From Paenibacillus periandrae (GTDB taxonomy: Bacteria > Bacillota > Bacilli > Paenibacillales > NBRC-103111), in assembly GCF_022458865.1 (NCBI RefSeq), contig NZ_JAJNMU010000022.1, positions 124,001 to 188,000 on the forward strand: a stretch of 64,000 nt of DNA, given 5' to 3'. The position numbers were made by a program, and so were the translations under genes. A model generated the notes under the pieces. That model was not told the DNA's origin and ran no database searches. It worked only from the letters and a program-made list of their open reading frames with translations. Shown here piece by piece: positions 34,346-43,241 of this stretch; within the stretch, counting starts at the first letter, position 1, and each line of letters opens with the position of its first letter.

Positions 34346-35611
34346 ATGAACGTGTTTATGGAGATCGCACTTAAAGGGCTGCAGGCCCTGCTTCAATTGT
34401 TGATGAATCCTTTTTATTATGTAGGTATATGTTTTGTTATTTTACAATATCGCAGACAAATTAGTCTGGAGCGTAAACTGTTTCATACCAAGCTGCATTC
34501 AGTACTGTCGCAAACGTGGCAGACGCTGCTGTGGGGCTTAATCGGAGGCATTGCGGCATCTATAGTCATGGCGTTCATTGGTGCAACGATCCAAGTCGAG
34601 GCTGTGCTTTTAATATGGGTTATCGCTCTGCTGCTGCTCTTTATTCGGGTGCGATTTTTATGCTGGGCTTACGCGATTGGGATTATCGGCATCCTGCAAA
34701 CGATATGGATATTAATCCCCGCCCTACATGCTGTAACCGGTCTGTCCTGGTTAACGGAGCCTTTGCTTGCATTGAATATGCCCTCTTTACTGGCATTGAT
34801 TGCGATCCTGCACGTGGTGGAGGCTGTATTGATTCGCATGAGGGGGGCTCGTACGGGAACCCCCATGTTCTACGAGAGCAAACGCGGAAAAATCGTTGGA
34901 GGTTACCAATTACAGGGTTTTTGGCCGGTTGTGTTGTTCCTTGTGGTTCCTTTTCAGGGAGGAGGTACTTTGCTGCCGTGGACACCGTTGCTGGGGGCAG
35001 GACTGTGGAGCGGAGGCTGGACCATTATCGGGTTTCCGATGATGATCGGGTTTGCTGATATAACCTTATCCCGGCTGCCGCAAGAGAAAGCGAAGCTCAG
35101 CTCAAATCTGTTGTTCATGTATGCAGGTGCGGTGCTGCTGCTGGCGGCTCTCGCTTACTTAGGGCCTGTAGCGACCCTGATTGCATGTCTGGGCTGCATA
35201 TTGCTTCACGAAGGACTAAAAATGTACAGCCGTTGGGACGAATCGAATCGAAAGCCGTATTTTGTGGAAGATCCGCGCGGATTAAAAATATTGGGAGTCC
35301 TGCCTGGCAGTGCAGGGGATGAGATGGGCATACAAGCAGGAGAGATTATCCATAAAGTCAACGGCCTGCCTATTAGGTCCAAACATGAATTGCACCATGC
35401 GATGCAATTGAACTCGGCCTTTTGCAAGCTGGAGGTACTGAACCTGGCTGGAGAGAGTAAATTTTTGAAGCGACCTATGTTTTCTGGAGAGCATCATCAG
35501 CTGGGCATTCTCCTCGTTCCCGATCAGGATGCACCTTACTACGTAGAAGAGAAACCGGTACATTTTTGGCGGTATTTAAGCAGAAAGCTTCCGGGAGCGA
35601 TAAGCAAGTGA
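34346..35611 (+). CDS. minJ: MinJ/YvjD-like polytopic PDZ membrane protein
   Basis: 421 residues: about seven to eight transmembrane helices (residues 15-295), then a C-terminal PDZ domain (about 310-390; GLKILGVLPGSAGDEMGIQ, AGEIIHKVNGLPIRSKHEL). In B. subtilis, MinJ links DivIVA at the poles and septa to MinCD. Size, topology and position after ftsEX-ctpB fit MinJ, but membrane-PDZ proteins are diverse and identity is modest by eye. GAGGGA precedes the ATG. Confidence 0.78.
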   Translation: MNVFMEIALKGLQALLQLLMNPFYYVGICFVILQYRRQISLERKLFHTKLHSVLSQTWQTLLWGLIGGIAASIVMAFIGATIQVEAVLLIWVIALLLLFIRVRFLCWAYAIGIIGILQTIWILIPALHAVTGLSWLTEPLLALNMPSLLALIAILHVVEAVLIRMRGARTGTPMFYESKRGKIVGGYQLQGFWPVVLFLVVPFQGGGTLLPWTPLLGAGLWSGGWTIIGFPMMIGFADITLSRLPQEKAKLSSNLLFMYAGAVLLLAALAYLGPVATLIACLGCILLHEGLKMYSRWDESNRKPYFVEDPRGLKILGVLPGSAGDEMGIQAGEIIHKVNGLPIRSKHELHHAMQLNSAFCKLEVLNLAGESKFLKRPMFSGEHHQLGILLVPDQDAPYYVEEKPVHFWRYLSRKLPGAISK

Positions 35612-35657
35612 GATTTGTATGTAGAACATATTAAATAAAAATTGTTCCACAAGGAAC

Positions 35658-35694
35658 AAAAAAGCTGCCGGAAATAAATTCCGATAGCTTTTTT
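35658..35694. terminator. Bidirectional terminator between minJ-like and motB
   Basis: AAAGCTGCCGGAA pairs with TTCCGATAGCTTT (one two-base mismatch), with A-run upstream and T-run downstream, so it serves both converging units. Confidence 0.88.
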
Positions 35695-35818
35695 ACTATC
35701 TATACTGAAGACTTGCTATACAACGTGCAAGCTCTGATTTGGACAGTGACCACGGATGGCTCACAGTTGTGATTAAACCAGTACCATTCACTTATACGTT
35801 CCAACTCAAGTGGTGGAG

Positions 35819-36607
35819 TTAAGGCTTAGTGGGCTCACGCAGCACAATGATTTCAACCCGGCGGTTTTTGGAGCGATTCTCAGGGGAATCATTATTGACA
35901 ACCGGATGGGTATCGGCAAATGCACTGGACATGAATTTTTTGGAGTCAAGACCCATTGTATCTGTAAAATAGCGAAGTACAGAGAGCGAGCGCTCCGATG
36001 AAAGTCTCCAATTATCCTTGAACAAGGACCCGGTAGCTAACGGCAGATCATCCGTATGACCCTCAATACTGATGGTTGAATCCAAGGAAGGGAACAAGCT
36101 CGTTAATTGATTCAGAATCGGATAAGCTTCTTTTTTCAAATCAGCTTTACCCAGGTCAAATACAAACAGATCGTTCAAGGTAACGGTAATTCCTCTTGGC
36201 GTATTAGCGACAAATACTTGAGATTGCAGGTTTTGCTGTTGTATATATTGCTGGATTTTTTCCATCAGATCCTGAAGCTGTTTTTCACGAAGTTCTTTTT
36301 GTTCCTTATCTTCTTTATCCTTCTTATCCTTGTCTGCGTTCTGATTCTTATTGCCTTCATCCGCCTTGGATATATTGACACGACCGAGTACTCCATCGCC
36401 GCCAGGCAGCACCGATTCTGCTTTGGTATATTGAAAATTCAGCGATTGGGCAAGCACTGAATACTTATCAGTATCAATTTTACTCATCGCATACATGATC
36501 ACAAAGAAGATTAATAGCAGTGTAATTAAATCCGCATATGTGATTAACCATCGTTCATGATTTTCATGTTCAGGATGCTTTTTCTTATTCCTCGCCACCT
36601 GGATCAC
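35819..36607 (-). CDS. motB: Flagellar stator protein MotB
   Basis: 262 residues. One transmembrane helix with the proton-binding Asp in YADLITLLLIFFVIMYAM, a charged linker (residues 90-140, Lys/Asp/Glu runs), and a C-terminal OmpA-like peptidoglycan-binding domain (STISIEGHTDDLP and SPENRSKNRRVEIIVLRE). The Asp without polar sodium-type changes suggests a proton-driven stator. It overlaps motA by 23 bp. No sigma-D promoter recognised upstream of motA. Confidence 0.95.
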   Translation of the reverse strand: MIQVARNKKKHPEHENHERWLITYADLITLLLIFFVIMYAMSKIDTDKYSVLAQSLNFQYTKAESVLPGGDGVLGRVNISKADEGNKNQNADKDKKDKEDKEQKELREKQLQDLMEKIQQYIQQQNLQSQVFVANTPRGITVTLNDLFVFDLGKADLKKEAYPILNQLTSLFPSLDSTISIEGHTDDLPLATGSLFKDNWRLSSERSLSVLRYFTDTMGLDSKKFMSSAFADTHPVVNNDSPENRSKNRRVEIIVLREPTKP

Positions 36608-37373
36608 CTGCGCCTTCAGCTTTCTTATGGCTCTGATGCTGGAACGATTTTAGCTTTTTCTTGATCAATTGTGGATTTTCGCCGGCTTGCAGAGCCAGTA
36701 TGCCTTCCAGCATCAATTCCATTTCGGAAATTTGTTCCTTACTGCGAATCTTGATCTTAGTGGCGAGCGGGAGATATATCACATTGGCTGAGGAAACCCC
36801 GTACAACGTAGCGGTAAATGCAACTGCGATAGCAGGACCTAATGTACCTGGATCGGATAGGTTGCCCAAGACATGAATCAAACCCATAACGGTTCCGATA
36901 ATACCCATGGCTGGCGCATAGCCACCCGCAGTTTCAAAGATTTTGGCCCAGCCCTCATGATGATGCTCCAGCGCGTCCATTTCCAGCTCGAGGATCTGCC
37001 TGGTTAATTCAGGATCGGTACCATCGACAACCATCATCAGGCCATCACGCAAAAAATCGTTCGGGTTTTCCTGTGCGCGCTGCTCCAGTGCGAGAACACC
37101 TTCCCGCCTTGCGACAGTAGCCATATCCACAAGCTCTTCAATAATCAGGTTCGGATCCCGTTTCTTTTCCTTGAAAGCCATACCGAGCGCCTTTGGAATT
37201 TCTTTTAAGCGCGACATCGGAAAGCTGATAGCAACAGCACCCGCCGTACCTCCAAAAATGATGAGCATGGCGCTGGGGACGATAAGCGCATCAAGATGAC
37301 CGCCATCCCACATATATCCCCCTATTAAAGCACCCAGACCGATAACAAGACCTAAAATCGTTGTTAAATCCAC
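36585..37373 (-). CDS. motA: Flagellar stator protein MotA
   Basis: 262 residues from GTG 37373 (MDLTTILGLVIGLGALIGGY). Four transmembrane helices; the conserved AMGIIGTVMGLIHVLGNLSD and the cytoplasmic-loop charged residues (REGVLALEQRA) are visible. C-terminus is Lys/His-rich. A longer frame starts at GTG 37385 but its SD would be too close; AAGGGTGG fits the downstream start and the family N-terminus. First gene of motAB. Confidence 0.94.
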   Translation of the reverse strand: MDLTTILGLVIGLGALIGGYMWDGGHLDALIVPSAMLIIFGGTAGAVAISFPMSRLKEIPKALGMAFKEKKRDPNLIIEELVDMATVARREGVLALEQRAQENPNDFLRDGLMMVVDGTDPELTRQILELEMDALEHHHEGWAKIFETAGGYAPAMGIIGTVMGLIHVLGNLSDPGTLGPAIAVAFTATLYGVSSANVIYLPLATKIKIRSKEQISEMELMLEGILALQAGENPQLIKKKLKSFQHQSHKKAEGAGDPGGEE

Positions 37374-37473
37374 TTTTCCTACCACCCTTACAATGAGTAA
37401 AATGCTGGCCTTCTATGGATCAATTATGTCTTGCTTCCAGGGTCAACTTGTTAAAGTTGGAAGCATTCTCAGT

Positions 37474-37502
37474 TTGCAACAAAAGATGAAAAAAGGTATA
37501 AT
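37474..37502 (+). promoter_or_regulatory. Sigma-A promoter of uvrB-uvrA
   Basis: TTGCAA at 37474-37479, TATAAT at 37497-37502, 17-base spacer. Leads into a leader of about 125 bases before the preferred uvrB start. Confidence 0.78.
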
Positions 37503-37507
37503 ACATG

Positions 37508-37521
37508 GGAACAGGTATTCC
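37508..37521 (+). promoter_or_regulatory. LexA/DinR-box-like operator at the uvrB promoter
   Basis: GGAACAGGTATTCC matches the Bacillus LexA consensus CGAACRNRYGTTYC at 12 of 14 positions and is nearly palindromic. It starts 6 bases after the -10, where LexA would block transcription. uvrB is a LexA target in B. subtilis. Confidence 0.7.
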
Positions 37522-37633
37522 TATGCAGCTCAATGTCGATGATTGTAAGACTTCGTCGAGAGTTGCATATTATTTATCGGAAGCAAGCGGTCAAAAGTTT
37601 AGAAAAATTGATCATTCGATGGACGGTGATGGA

Positions 37634-39631
37634 ATGAACGAAGTGACGATGAGCAATAAACCCTTTGAATTGATTTCGGATTATACGCCTCAAGGCGATC
37701 AGCCGCGAGCTATAGAACAGCTGCTGCAAAGCATCCAATCCGGACAAAAGCATCAAACGCTGCTTGGTGCGACAGGTACAGGTAAAACGTTCACGGCAGC
37801 TCAGGTCATTGCCAAGCTCAATCGGCCAACGCTGTTGATTGCTCATAATAAAACGCTCGCCGCTCAGCTATGCAGTGAGCTGAAAGAGTTTTTCCCTAAC
37901 AATGCGGTTTCCTACTTTGTCAGCTACTATGACTACTACCAACCAGAGGCTTATATTGCTTCTTCAGATACTTTCATTGAGAAAGACTCCAGTATTAACG
38001 AAGAAATCGACAAGCTGCGGCACTCCGCTACCAGCTCCTTATTTGAACGGCGTGATGTGATAATCGTTGCCAGCGTATCGTGTATTTACGGTTTGGGTTC
38101 ACCGGTAGAATACCGTAATCTGGTCCTTTCGCTGCGGGTTGGCATGGAACGCTCACGCAATGAGCTGCTGCATCGCTTAATCGACATTCAGTACCAACGA
38201 AATGATTTGAATTTTGTACGCGGCACGTTTCGTGTTCGCGGTGATGTGGTGGAAATTTTCCCGGCCTCCCATAGTGAGCAAGCGGTTCGAGTGGAGCTGT
38301 TCGGGGATGAGATTGAACGTATTACAGAGATTGATGTATTAACGGGAGAAATATTGGGCGAGAGGGACCATATCGCGATTTTTCCGGCCTCTCACTTCGT
38401 AACCCATGAGGATACGATGAAACGGGCACTTGTCAATATTGAACGGGAGCTAGAGGAACGTCTGGCGGAGCTTAATGCCAAGGGCAAGCTGCTTGAAGCC
38501 CAGCGTCTGGAGCAGCGGACCCGCTACGATATCGAGATGATGCAGGAAATGGGTTTTTGCTCAGGGATCGAGAACTACTCGGGACCGTTAACCTTCCGTG
38601 AGTCGGGTGCGACGCCTTATACGCTGTTTGACTACTTTCCGGATGATATGCTGATCATGGTCGATGAATCTCATGTGACGCTGCCGCAAATTCGCGGGAT
38701 GTACAACGGCGACCGTGCACGGAAGGAAGTACTTGTGGAGCATGGCTTCCGGTTGCCTTCAGCGATGGATAACCGGCCGCTGCGATTTGAGGAATTTGAG
38801 GATAAGGTCACCCAGGCTGTGTTTATATCGGCGACTCCGGGACCATATGAATTGGAGCATTGTCCAGTCATGGTCGAGCAGATTATTAGACCTACCGGTT
38901 TGATTGATCCGATTATCGAAGTACGGAAGACCAAGGGTCAGATTGATGACCTGCTGGGAGAAATCAATGAGCGCATCCGTAAGGATGAGCGTGTGCTCGT
39001 TACCACGCTAACGAAGAAAATGTCGGAGGACTTGACGGATTATTTCAAGGAAATCGGCATTAAAGTGCGTTATCTGCATTCCGATATCAAGACATTGGAG
39101 CGGATGCAAATTTTACGTGATCTGAGGCTCGGCGTGTTTCATGTACTCGTCGGCATTAACCTGCTGCGGGAAGGTCTTGATTTGCCGGAAGTATCGCTCG
39201 TTGCCATTCTGGATGCCGATAAGGAAGGGTTCCTGCGCTCTGAGCGTTCGCTGATTCAAACGATTGGCCGGGCGGCCCGGAACTCCAACGGACGTGTCAT
39301 TATGTATGGAGATAAAATTACGGATTCGATGGCTAAAGCTATGGGAGAAACGAGTCGCCGTCGTGAAATTCAGCTTGCCTATAACGAGCAGCACGGTATA
39401 ACACCACAAACGATTCAGAAAAAAGTCCGTGATGTGATCGAGGCGGTCAAGGTAGCCGAGCAGAAGGCTGACTATTTGACCGATATTAAGGGCGCCAAAA
39501 TGTCCAAAAAAGATAAAATTTCCTTGATCGAACGGTTGGAAAAGGAAATGAAGGATGCCGCCAAAAACCTGCAATTTGAACGAGCGGCTGAGCTTCGTGA
39601 TGCCGTCATGGAATTAAAAGCCGATTTGTAG
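37634..39631 (+). CDS. uvrB: Excinuclease ABC subunit B
   Basis: 665 residues. Helicase-like damage-verification subunit of nucleotide excision repair. Walker A LLGATGTGKTFTAAQ, beta-hairpin region YYDYYQPEAYIASSDTF, Walker B MLIMVDESH, motif VI QTIGRAARNSNGRVIMYGD and a C-terminal UVR motif (AAKNLQFERAAELRDAVMEL) that binds UvrC. ATG 37634 gives the usual family length; ATGs at 37619 and 37649 are also possible, and the SD is weak (GGTGATGG). The frame is open to 37505, inside the LexA box. Confidence 0.96.
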   Translation: MNEVTMSNKPFELISDYTPQGDQPRAIEQLLQSIQSGQKHQTLLGATGTGKTFTAAQVIAKLNRPTLLIAHNKTLAAQLCSELKEFFPNNAVSYFVSYYDYYQPEAYIASSDTFIEKDSSINEEIDKLRHSATSSLFERRDVIIVASVSCIYGLGSPVEYRNLVLSLRVGMERSRNELLHRLIDIQYQRNDLNFVRGTFRVRGDVVEIFPASHSEQAVRVELFGDEIERITEIDVLTGEILGERDHIAIFPASHFVTHEDTMKRALVNIERELEERLAELNAKGKLLEAQRLEQRTRYDIEMMQEMGFCSGIENYSGPLTFRESGATPYTLFDYFPDDMLIMVDESHVTLPQIRGMYNGDRARKEVLVEHGFRLPSAMDNRPLRFEEFEDKVTQAVFISATPGPYELEHCPVMVEQIIRPTGLIDPIIEVRKTKGQIDDLLGEINERIRKDERVLVTTLTKKMSEDLTDYFKEIGIKVRYLHSDIKTLERMQILRDLRLGVFHVLVGINLLREGLDLPEVSLVAILDADKEGFLRSERSLIQTIGRAARNSNGRVIMYGDKITDSMAKAMGETSRRREIQLAYNEQHGITPQTIQKKVRDVIEAVKVAEQKADYLTDIKGAKMSKKDKISLIERLEKEMKDAAKNLQFERAAELRDAVMELKADL

Positions 39632-39715
39632 TGGATAGGAGTAATCGGCTGAATCGTTTATAATGGATAAGATGGCAGACGCTTGACAATCCGTTGAAAT
39701 CAAAAGGATGGTGTT

Positions 39716-42583
39716 ATGCACGTGATCAGAGATAATATTGTGATCAAGGGCGCGCGAGCGCATAATTTAAAAAATATTGATGTTATGATTCCACGGGATC
39801 GTTTTGTTGTGCTTACAGGCTTAAGCGGCTCAGGCAAATCGTCGCTTGCTTTTGATACCATCTATGCTGAAGGGCAGCGCCGTTATGTAGAATCATTGTC
39901 TGCATATGCGCGGCAATTTTTAGGGCAAATGGACAAACCTGATGTGGATTCCATTGAGGGGCTATCCCCGGCGATTTCCATTGATCAGAAAACGACAAGC
40001 CGTAACCCGCGTTCTACTGTTGGAACGGTCACGGAGATTTACGATTATCTTCGGTTGTTATTTGCTCGTATTGGGCGTCCACATTGTCCCGATCATAAGA
40101 TCGAGATAACGTCCCAGACCATTGAGCAGATGGTAGACCGGATTATGGAGTATCCGGAGCGAACACGTCTGCAGATACTGGCTCCGATTATATCGGGTCG
40201 CAAGGGCGAACATACGAAGCTGTTGGCTGACATAAACAAGCAGGGCTTTGTACGTGTGCGCGTGAATGGCGAAACGATGGATTTGTCCGAGAAGATAGAG
40301 CTCGATAAAAATAAAAAGCATAATATCGAAGTGGTTGTTGACCGTATCGTTGTTAAAGACGATGTGCAGAGCCGGTTGGCCGATTCCTTGGAAACGGCGC
40401 TTAAGCTCGGTGAAGGCAGGGTGCTCGTAGATATTATCGATCAGGAAGAGCTGCTGTTCAGCCAAAATCTGGCTTGTCCAGTATGCGGGTTTAGCATCGA
40501 AGAACTGGCTCCCAGAATGTTTTCCTTCAACAGCCCGTTCGGCGCTTGCCCGGATTGCGATGGACTAGGCAGTAAAATGGTTATTGATCCCGATTTGCTC
40601 GTTCCAAACCCGCAGCTATCGATTGAGCAAGGAGCTTTCGAGGCTTGGGCAGGCAGTACATCGAACTATTATCCGCAGTTTCTGGCTGCCGTATGTGAGC
40701 ATTACGGGATTTCACGGACGACCCCCGTAGCTGATTTGACGCCCGAGCAGATGAAAAAGCTGCTGCTGGGTACAGGCGGCGAGAAGGTAAGGTTCCGTTA
40801 CGAGAATGATATGGGGCACAGGAAAGAAGCAATGGTTCCATTTGAGGGTATTATTCATAATCTGGAGCGTCGTTATCGGGATACGTTCTCAGAAGGTATT
40901 CGTGAGCACATCGAGAGCTATATGAGCTCGAAGCCGTGCGGCAAATGTAAAGGTCAGCGCTTGAAGGCTGAATCGCTGGCTGTCACCATCAATGGGAAAA
41001 ATATTGCTTTTGTCACTTCGTTATCCATCGGTGACTCAGCAGAATGGTTCGATTCCTTGTCGTTGACAGATAGAGAAATGCAGATAGCCCAATTGATTCT
41101 CAAGGAAATCAAAGCGCGCTTGGGCTTCCTTGTTAATGTAGGGCTGGATTACCTTACGATGCATCGCGCAGCGGGTACACTATCCGGTGGTGAGGCACAG
41201 CGGATTCGTTTGGCGACTCAGATCGGGTCGAGCCTGATGGGCGTGCTCTACATTTTGGATGAGCCCAGCATCGGACTGCATCAGCGTGATAATGACCGCT
41301 TAATACAGACGCTTGAGCATATGCGCGATCTCGGTAACACCCTAATCGTGGTAGAGCATGACGAAGACACGATGATGGCAGCTGACTACATTATCGATAT
41401 CGGTCCTGGTGCTGGTGTGCATGGCGGAATGGTCGTGTCACAGGGAACACCACAGGAGATTATGGATGATCCTCATTCGTTGACTGGCCAATATTTAAGC
41501 GGCAAGAAATTCATCCCGATTGCTGCTTCACGGCGGGAACCGAATGGGAAATGGCTGGAAATCAAGGGAGCTAAGGAAAATAACCTGCGTAATGTGAACG
41601 TTAAGCTGCCGTTAGGCGTATTTACCTGTGTAACGGGTGTTTCCGGATCAGGGAAAAGTACATTAATCAATGAAATTTTGTACAAAACTTTGGCCAAGGA
41701 GTTAAATAGAGCCAAGGTACGCCCGGGTGAGCATAAAGAATTTATCGGGCTTGAGCATGTGGACAAGGTGATCGAGATCGACCAATCGCCAATAGGCCGA
41801 ACACCGCGATCCAATCCTGCTACCTATACTGGGGTATTTGACGATATACGCGATTTGTTTGCTACTACCAATGAGGCTAAAGTGCGTGGCTACAAGAAGG
41901 GGCGCTTCAGCTTTAATGTGAAGGGTGGACGCTGTGAGGCTTGCAGCGGGGACGGAATCATCAAGATCGAGATGCATTTCTTACCTGATGTGTATGTACC
42001 TTGTGAGATTTGCAAAGGCAAACGGTACAACCGGGAAACACTTGAAATTCATTACAAAGGCAAAAGCATTTCCGACGTATTGGCCATGACCATTGAGGAT
42101 TCATGCGAATTTTTCAAAAATGTACCTCGGATTCATCGTAAGCTGCATACGCTTCTTGAGGTAGGTCTCGGTTATATGGATCTGGGTCAACCAGCGACAA
42201 CCTTGTCAGGTGGAGAGGCGCAGCGGGTGAAGCTGGCGGCTGAGCTGTATCGCAGAAGCACAGGCAAAACGATCTATATTCTCGATGAACCAACGACCGG
42301 ACTGCATATTCACGATATTGATCGATTGCTTAAGGTGCTGCACAAGCTGGTAGATAATGGGGATAGCGTTCTTGTCATCGAGCATAATCTGGATGTCATC
42401 AAGACAGCGGATTATATGATTGATCTCGGTCCCGAGGGCGGCAGTAAAGGTGGTACGATCGTGGCTACGGGAACACCTGAGGAAGTCGTAAAGGTAAAAG
42501 GCTCCTACACAGGGAAATACCTCAAGCCTATCTTGGAGCGAGATAAAGCGAGATCCGCCGAATATATAGAGCAGTTGGCCTAG
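39716..42583 (+). CDS. uvrA: Excinuclease ABC subunit A
   Basis: 955 residues, a tandem ABC-type ATPase that scans DNA for damage and loads UvrB. First Walker A TGLSGSGKSSLAFDT, second GVSGSGKSTLINEIL; signatures TLSGGEAQRIRLATQ and TLSGGEAQRVKLAAE. Zinc modules CPVCGFS...CPDCDG (about 255-285) and CEACSGDG...CEICKGKR (about 740-770) are intact. AAGGATGG precedes the ATG. Follows uvrB by 84 bp in the same unit. Confidence 0.98.
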   Translation: MHVIRDNIVIKGARAHNLKNIDVMIPRDRFVVLTGLSGSGKSSLAFDTIYAEGQRRYVESLSAYARQFLGQMDKPDVDSIEGLSPAISIDQKTTSRNPRSTVGTVTEIYDYLRLLFARIGRPHCPDHKIEITSQTIEQMVDRIMEYPERTRLQILAPIISGRKGEHTKLLADINKQGFVRVRVNGETMDLSEKIELDKNKKHNIEVVVDRIVVKDDVQSRLADSLETALKLGEGRVLVDIIDQEELLFSQNLACPVCGFSIEELAPRMFSFNSPFGACPDCDGLGSKMVIDPDLLVPNPQLSIEQGAFEAWAGSTSNYYPQFLAAVCEHYGISRTTPVADLTPEQMKKLLLGTGGEKVRFRYENDMGHRKEAMVPFEGIIHNLERRYRDTFSEGIREHIESYMSSKPCGKCKGQRLKAESLAVTINGKNIAFVTSLSIGDSAEWFDSLSLTDREMQIAQLILKEIKARLGFLVNVGLDYLTMHRAAGTLSGGEAQRIRLATQIGSSLMGVLYILDEPSIGLHQRDNDRLIQTLEHMRDLGNTLIVVEHDEDTMMAADYIIDIGPGAGVHGGMVVSQGTPQEIMDDPHSLTGQYLSGKKFIPIAASRREPNGKWLEIKGAKENNLRNVNVKLPLGVFTCVTGVSGSGKSTLINEILYKTLAKELNRAKVRPGEHKEFIGLEHVDKVIEIDQSPIGRTPRSNPATYTGVFDDIRDLFATTNEAKVRGYKKGRFSFNVKGGRCEACSGDGIIKIEMHFLPDVYVPCEICKGKRYNRETLEIHYKGKSISDVLAMTIEDSCEFFKNVPRIHRKLHTLLEVGLGYMDLGQPATTLSGGEAQRVKLAAELYRRSTGKTIYILDEPTTGLHIHDIDRLLKVLHKLVDNGDSVLVIEHNLDVIKTADYMIDLGPEGGSKGGTIVATGTPEEVVKVKGSYTGKYLKPILERDKARSAEYIEQLA

Positions 42584-42713
42584 CATTTTATCACATCGGG
42601 AGTTATAAATGTTAGATGCAATGGACACTGTATAGATACACAGTTGTTTTTTGAACAAGTATCCACGTAGATGCAAGAAATGTTGACAAAGTTGTTACAC
42701 TTCAGCAAATCAC

Positions 42714-42742
42714 TTGCACTTCGCAGCTAGTCAAGCTAAGAT
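42714..42742 (+). promoter_or_regulatory. Promoter of the small membrane protein gene
   Basis: TTGCAC at 42714-42719, TAAGAT at 42737-42742, 17-base spacer. An alternative -10 is TAGAAT at 42742-42747. Confidence 0.5.
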
Positions 42743-42781
42743 AGAATATATGCAATTTTGTAACCATGAGGAGGTCTCTCG

Positions 42782-43006
42782 ATGTTTTTGGCCGAAGAGG
42801 CAGCAAAAGCAGCGCAAGCCGCATCAACTTTTAACGGGTTTGACGTATTCGTGATCTTGTTCACGATTGTAATCGCTATTGGTGTAGTACGTTTACTGGC
42901 ATCTCCTAAGAAAAATATTTTTGCCATCGGGTTTGGTGGAATTAGTTTGGTCGTTTTTTTAGTGATGGATGCTGTAATGGTTATGAGCTGGATGGGTAAA
43001 CTCTAG
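42782..43006 (+). CDS. Small two-helix membrane protein, unknown function
   Basis: 74 residues. Short Ala-rich N-terminus (AEEAAKAAQAAS), a hydrophobic helix at about 20-42 (VFVILFTIVIAIGVVRLL), a small basic turn (SPKKNI), and a second helix at about 48-70 (GFGGISLVVFLVMDAVMVM). Resembles small Bacillus DUF2759-type proteins in layout, but I do not assert membership. AGGAGG 7 bases before the ATG. Own promoter and terminator, so a genuine gene and not part of the uvr unit. Confidence 0.82.
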   Translation: MFLAEEAAKAAQAASTFNGFDVFVILFTIVIAIGVVRLLASPKKNIFAIGFGGISLVVFLVMDAVMVMSWMGKL

Positions 43007-43057
43007 ACACTTAACACAGGCATCACCTATTATGAACCTTACCCTATAACGAAGAGA

Positions 43058-43089
43058 AGCCCTTGGACCCGAGTCCGAGGGCTTTTTTT
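43058..43089 (+). terminator. Terminator of the small membrane protein gene
   Basis: AGCCCTTGGAC (43058-43068) pairs with GTCCGAGGGCT (43073-43083), loop CCGA, then seven T. Confidence 0.92.
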
Positions 43090-43144
43090 GTATGTCGAAC
43101 TGTTCAACAATCAATGGGACGACTGAATCTTCAGACATGCATTT

Positions 43145-43177
43145 AAAAAGCCGAGGCGCATGAGCCCTCAGCTTTTT
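43145..43177. terminator. Bidirectional terminator, mainly for the - strand isomerase
   Basis: AAAAAGC...GAGG pairs with CCTC-AGCTTTTT (43145-43177), with A/T runs on both sides. Confidence 0.75.
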
Positions 43178-43241
43178 AAAATACATATCCTTGAATAACC
43201 ATCAGTCAAACTCTCTGTCCAAGCAGAGACTTACACTGTGA

